A program made the position numbers and the translations under genes. DNA of 17,187 bases, taken from the NCBI GenBank assembly GCA_035632095.1, contig DASQHM010000069.1:1-17187 (forward strand). Reading direction: 5' to 3'. Shown here piece after piece: positions 14,233-17,187 of this stretch; within the stretch, counting starts at the first letter, position 1; each line of letters starts with the position of its first letter. Source of the DNA: DASQHM01 sp035632095. GTDB lineage: Bacteria > Pseudomonadota > Alphaproteobacteria > Ferrovibrionales > Ferrovibrionaceae. The notes beneath the pieces are model-generated. The model made no database searches and was not told where the DNA came from. It saw nothing but the letters and a program-made list of their open reading frames with translations.

Positions 14233-15627
14233 TCAGGCCGCCTTGCGCAGGCCTTCTTTGGCGACCCAGGCTTCCGTGTCGGCAAGCGCCTTTTCGAAGC
14301 GGTCGAACAGCTCGTCGATCTCGCTTTCGGTGATGATCAGCGGCGGGCAGATGCCGACCGTGTCGTTCACCATGGCGCGGGCGATCAGGCCGTGCTCGTG
14401 GGCACGCGTCGAGAAATAGCCGCCGACGCCGCGCGCCGGCGCGAAGTTCCGCTTCGCCTTCTTGTCGGCCACCAATTCCACGCCGCCGATCAGCCCGACG
14501 CCGCGCGCTTCGCCAACCAGCGGATGATCGCCGAGCCGCTTCAGCCGCGCCTGGAAATGCGGCATCACCTTCCGCACGTGGCCGAGCATGTCGCGCTTCT
14601 CGTAAAGCTCCAGCGTCTTCAGCGCGACGGCCGCCGGAACCGGATGGCCGCCGTAGGTGAAGCCGTGCGCGAAGACGCCGATCTTGCGGCTTTCGTCCAC
14701 CATGGCGCGGTAGATCGGTTCCGAAACCATGACCGCGGCGATCGGCAAATAGGCCGATGACAGCTGCTTGGCGCACGACAACGTGTCGGGCTTCATGCCG
14801 TAGGTCTCGCAGCCCCACATGTTGCCCGTGCGGCCGAAGCCGCAGATCACTTCGTCCGCCACCAGCAGCACGTCGTACTTCTTGAGCACGGCCTGCACTT
14901 TTTCGAAATAGGTGCGCGGCGGCACGATCACGCCGCCGGCGCCCATCACCGGCTCAGCGATGAAGGCGGCGACCGTCTCCGGGCCTTCCTTGACGATCAT
15001 TTTTTCGAGATTGTCGGCGAGGCGGGTCGCGAATTGCTCCTCGGTCTCTCCCGGCTCGGCGAAGTGATAGTGGTGCGGGCAATCGGTGTGCAGGACGCCG
15101 GGCAGGGGAAGATCGAAATCGCGGTGATTGTTCGGCAGTCCGGTCAGGCTCGCGCTCATCAGCGTGACGCCGTGATAGCCGCGGATGCGGCCAATGATCT
15201 TCTTCTTCTTCGGCCGGCCGATGGCGTTGTTGTAGTACCAGATCAGTTTGACCTGCGTGTCGTTGGCCTCCGAACCGGAATTGACGAACAGCGTCTTGGA
15301 GAAGGGCGCCGGCGCGATCGCCTTCAGCCGCTCGGCCAATTCGATCGACGGCATGGACGCCTTGTGGCCGAAGATATGGTAATAGGGCAGCTTCCGCATC
15401 TGCTGCACCGCCGCCTGGATCAATTCCTCCTCGGCAAAGCCGAGGGAGGTGCACCATAGGCCGGCCAGCCCTTCGATGTATTCCTTGCCGCTGTCGTCGA
15501 AAACGTAAATGCCCTTGCCGCGCTCGATGATGAGCGGGCCGCTGGTCTCGTGCACCGCAAGATTGGTGTAGGGATGCAGCACGTTGGCGATGTCACGTGC
15601 GCGCGGCGAGTTGCCCATGGCGGTCAT
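14233..15627 (-). CDS. Class III (omega) aminotransferase, PLP-dependent
   Basis: The 464-residue product has the fold type I aminotransferase pattern. SGSEANDT (117-124) and GYHGVT (150-155) are phosphate and ring contacts. LVADEVICGFGRTG (255-268) has cofactor Asp258. The internal-aldimine lysine is K287 in SCAKQLSSAYLP. W58 and the YYHIF segment near 82-86 match omega-amino acid or amine:pyruvate transaminases. It probably moves an omega-amino group from a diamine, beta-alanine-like or GABA-like donor to pyruvate or another keto acid, but the donor is not determinable. Start 15627 is preferred over the ATG nine bases further in because a GGGAA site precedes it. A candidate promoter lies at 15663-15691. 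The 3' end is convergent with the propeller gene, six bases apart. Confidence 0.94.
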   Translation of the reverse strand: MTAMGNSPRARDIANVLHPYTNLAVHETSGPLIIERGKGIYVFDDSGKEYIEGLAGLWCTSLGFAEEELIQAAVQQMRKLPYYHIFGHKASMPSIELAERLKAIAPAPFSKTLFVNSGSEANDTQVKLIWYYNNAIGRPKKKKIIGRIRGYHGVTLMSASLTGLPNNHRDFDLPLPGVLHTDCPHHYHFAEPGETEEQFATRLADNLEKMIVKEGPETVAAFIAEPVMGAGGVIVPPRTYFEKVQAVLKKYDVLLVADEVICGFGRTGNMWGCETYGMKPDTLSCAKQLSSAYLPIAAVMVSEPIYRAMVDESRKIGVFAHGFTYGGHPVPAAVALKTLELYEKRDMLGHVRKVMPHFQARLKRLGDHPLVGEARGVGLIGGVELVADKKAKRNFAPARGVGGYFSTRAHEHGLIARAMVNDTVGICPPLIITESEIDELFDRFEKALADTEAWVAKEGLRKAA

Positions 15628-15662
15628 GGAGACTGATTCCCGATCCTAATTGCGTTCCGGCA

Positions 15663-15691
15663 ATTCAACCCGGTCTGACGTTGGCTGTCAA
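15663..15691 (-). promoter_or_regulatory. Candidate promoter for the aminotransferase gene
   Basis: On the minus strand, a perfect TTGACA (15691-15686) and TTGAAT (15668-15663) are separated by 17 bases. Transcription would start near 15656, about 28 bases before ATG 15627. Confidence 0.5.
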
Positions 15692-15699
15692 AACGCCAA
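15681..15699. promoter_or_regulatory. Inverted repeat overlapping the aminotransferase -35 box
   Basis: TTGGC (15681-15685) and GCCAA (15695-15699) are exact complements around a nine-base centre that contains the minus-strand TTGACA. The position between two divergent promoters would suit a repressor site. The half-sites are only five bases long, so chance is possible. Confidence 0.35.
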
Positions 15700-15706
15700 A
15701 GGTGCG

Positions 15707-15735
15707 CTGGCAAAAAGTACGGGAGACCCTTATAG
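15707..15735 (+). promoter_or_regulatory. Weak promoter candidate for the lipase-like gene
   Basis: CTGGCA (15707-15712) and TTATAG (15730-15735) are 17 bases apart on the plus strand. The leader would be only about 20 bases before ATG 15762. Confidence 0.3.
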
Positions 15736-15761
15736 ACTGCACCCGAGCAGCAGGGGCGACC

Positions 15762-16682
15762 ATGCAGGCATCGACTTTCAAATTCCGCGCCGCCGACGGC
15801 ACCGGCTTGCACGTCTACCGCTGGCTTCCGGACCACGCCATGAAAGGCATCGTGCAGATCGCGCACGGGCTGGCCGAGCACGCCGGACGGTACCAGCGGC
15901 TCGCCGTGGCGCTTACGGCCGCCGGCTTCGGCGTCTACGCCAACGACCATCGCGGGCATGGACACACCGCCGCCTCACCGGACGATCTCGGCTTCTTCGC
16001 CGAGCAGAACGGCTGGAACGCCTGCGTCGACGACCTGTGGCAGTTGAACGGACAGATCGCCGCCGACCATCCGGCCTCGCGGATCGTGCTGCTTGGCCAT
16101 TCCATGGGCTCGTTCATGGCGCAGCAGTTCATCACCGAGCACGGTTCCGCGCTCGCGGGCGCCGTGCTGTCGGGTTCGGGAGGCAAACCGCCGCCGCTTG
16201 CGTTGATCGGCCGCCTCGCCGCGCGAATCGAGCGTTTGCGCCTTGGACCGCGCGGCAAGAGCGCGCTGATCACCGCCATGTCGTTCGGCGCCTTCAACAA
16301 GGCTTTTGCACCGGCGCGCACGCCCTACGATTGGCTCTCCCGCGATCCCGCCGAAGTGGACAAGTACGTCAAAGATCCGCTTTGCGGCTTCCAAGCGAGC
16401 GTCCAGCTGTGGATCGACATGCTCGACGCATTGCCCGACATCGCGCAGGCCGCGCGGCAAGTGCGGATTCCGCGGGATTTGCCGATCTATGTGATCGCCG
16501 GCGCGCGCGATCCGGTCGGCGCAAATACGAAGAGCGTCGATCAGCTCCTGTCCGCCTATAAGGCCGCGGGCCTGACCCGCGTCTCGCACCGCTATTACGC
16601 AGACGCACGCCACGAGCTGTTCAACGAAACCAACCGCGACGAGGTGACGAAGGACCTGGTGGCTTGGTTGGAGAGTTGTTAA
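15762..16682 (+). CDS. Alpha/beta hydrolase, monoacylglycerol lipase / lysophospholipase type
   Basis: This is a 306-residue serine hydrolase. The nucleophile elbow is GHSMGS with S114. The likely acid and base are D250 (AGARDPVG) and H284 (ARHE). The HGLAEHAGRY oxyanion segment (35-44) and NDHRGHGHT (61-69) are characteristic of the monoglyceride-lipase (Hydrolase_4) group. It probably hydrolyses monoacylglycerols or lysophospholipids, or related short esters. There is no signal peptide, so it should be cytoplasmic. The frame is open to 15597, but AGGGG (15752-15756) lies five bases before ATG 15762, and the upstream part overlaps the divergent aminotransferase gene. It is divergent from that gene by 134 bases. 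Substrate range is inferred from the family. Confidence 0.9.
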   Translation: MQASTFKFRAADGTGLHVYRWLPDHAMKGIVQIAHGLAEHAGRYQRLAVALTAAGFGVYANDHRGHGHTAASPDDLGFFAEQNGWNACVDDLWQLNGQIAADHPASRIVLLGHSMGSFMAQQFITEHGSALAGAVLSGSGGKPPPLALIGRLAARIERLRLGPRGKSALITAMSFGAFNKAFAPARTPYDWLSRDPAEVDKYVKDPLCGFQASVQLWIDMLDALPDIAQAARQVRIPRDLPIYVIAGARDPVGANTKSVDQLLSAYKAAGLTRVSHRYYADARHELFNETNRDEVTKDLVAWLESC

Positions 16683-16743
16683 TCTTTATGTGATACACGT
16701 GTTTGCATAGGCTAAATCGCCAGCAGCAACCAGCGCCCGCCAG

Positions 16744-17187
16744 ATGCCGATCCTCGCCGTCCTCATGCTGCTGCTGGAAATCGGCTGCGCCATCCACGCC
16801 GGGAAGACCGGGCGGCCGCAATTCTGGCTCTACATCATCATCGCGCTTCCGGGCGTCGGCGTGCTCGCCTACGTCCTGATCGAGCTGTTGCCGGAATATC
16901 TCGGCAGCTACGAGGGCCAGCGCGCGACGCAAGCGGTTGGCCGCGTGGTGAATCCGGGGCGGCGCTATCGCGCCTTGGCAAGCGAGGCCGAGGCCGCGCC
17001 GACCGTGGAAAACATGCTGCGGCTCGCGGAGGAATGCGTGGCGCTCGCCCGATATGACGAAGCCATCGGATTGTTCGAGCATTGCCTTCAGGGCATGCAT
17101 GCCAACGATCCGAAAATACTGCTCGGCCTGGCCGAGGCGCAATTCGGCAAGGGTGACGCAGCGGATGCCGTGGCGACGCTCGATCGC
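16744..17187 (+). CDS. PLDc_N-type membrane anchor plus TPR protein, 3' end missing (window edge)
   Basis: The frame is open for 148 codons from ATG 16744 to the window end. An in-frame stop at 16708-16710, with no other start codon between, fixes this as the first possible start. Residues 1-17 and about 26-50 are hydrophobic (FWLYIIIALPGVGVLAYVLIELLP) and resemble the N-terminal two-helix domain of cardiolipin synthases (PLDc_N). A basic/Ala-rich linker follows. From about residue 86, helix-turn-helix repeats of TPR type appear (NMLRLAEECVALARYDEAI, then ILLGLAEAQFGKGDAADAV). No HKD phospholipase motif is visible in the available part. No clear ribosome-binding site is seen. It starts 61 bases after the lipase-like gene and may be cotranscribed. 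It could be a membrane-tethered scaffold; function unknown. Confidence 0.82.
   Translation, partial: MPILAVLMLLLEIGCAIHAGKTGRPQFWLYIIIALPGVGVLAYVLIELLPEYLGSYEGQRATQAVGRVVNPGRRYRALASEAEAAPTVENMLRLAEECVALARYDEAIGLFEHCLQGMHANDPKILLGLAEAQFGKGDAADAVATLDR

Noticed and set aside
1..17187. CRISPR array, tRNA/rRNA, insertion sequence, phage or defence genes
   Set aside because: I looked for regular repeats, cloverleaf-like segments, transposase or integrase motifs and known defence domains on both strands and saw none.

Overview
The window is a gene-dense, GC-rich stretch of bacterial chromosome, most likely from an alphaproteobacterium. The reasons are the linked set pdxH / DnaJ-like protein / fabI / aroC, which recalls arrangements I know from that class, and the overall codon composition. 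I cannot place it more precisely without a search. There are fifteen protein-coding genes, two of them cut by the window edges (aroC on the left, a PLDc_N-TPR protein on the right). I see no tRNA, rRNA, CRISPR array, transposase or integrase.

Layout. Bases 1-1811 (minus) hold fabI followed by aroC: fatty-acid elongation and the last step of the shikimate pathway. A divergent YihY/BrkB-type membrane protein (2014-2874, plus) meets a DnaJ-type co-chaperone tail to tail (2861-3817, minus). Upstream of the co-chaperone, also on the minus strand, is an envelope cluster: a secreted Sel1-repeat protein with a long Pro/Ala-rich tail, and two tandem glycine-zipper lipoproteins that share about 69% of residues. 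After a 329-base divergent spacer, pdxH and a CDF metal exporter form a translationally coupled plus-strand pair. They are followed by a two-domain universal stress protein and a membrane class III adenylate cyclase.

From 11079 the arrangement is convergent or divergent again: an MFS transporter (minus), then an SDR oxidoreductase and a seven-bladed Asp-box propeller protein (plus, probable operon). A class III aminotransferase (minus) lies divergent from a monoglyceride-lipase-like hydrolase (plus), and the PLDc_N-TPR gene runs off the right edge.

How the parts may work together. Most genes are metabolic or membrane housekeeping. The most distinctive unit is 3908-6411, the Sel1 protein plus two glycine-zipper lipoproteins, which looks like an envelope module placed between pdxH and the dnaJ-like/fabI/aroC group. 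Its Sel1 protein carries a 12-residue hydrophobic motif twice in an otherwise disordered tail, and a hairpin sits directly before its start codon. The Usp-cyclase pair suggests a stress and cAMP signalling unit. I did not find a clearly novel defence or mobile system. All three convergent gene pairs overlap or nearly touch, and no intrinsic terminator is evident at their junctions.
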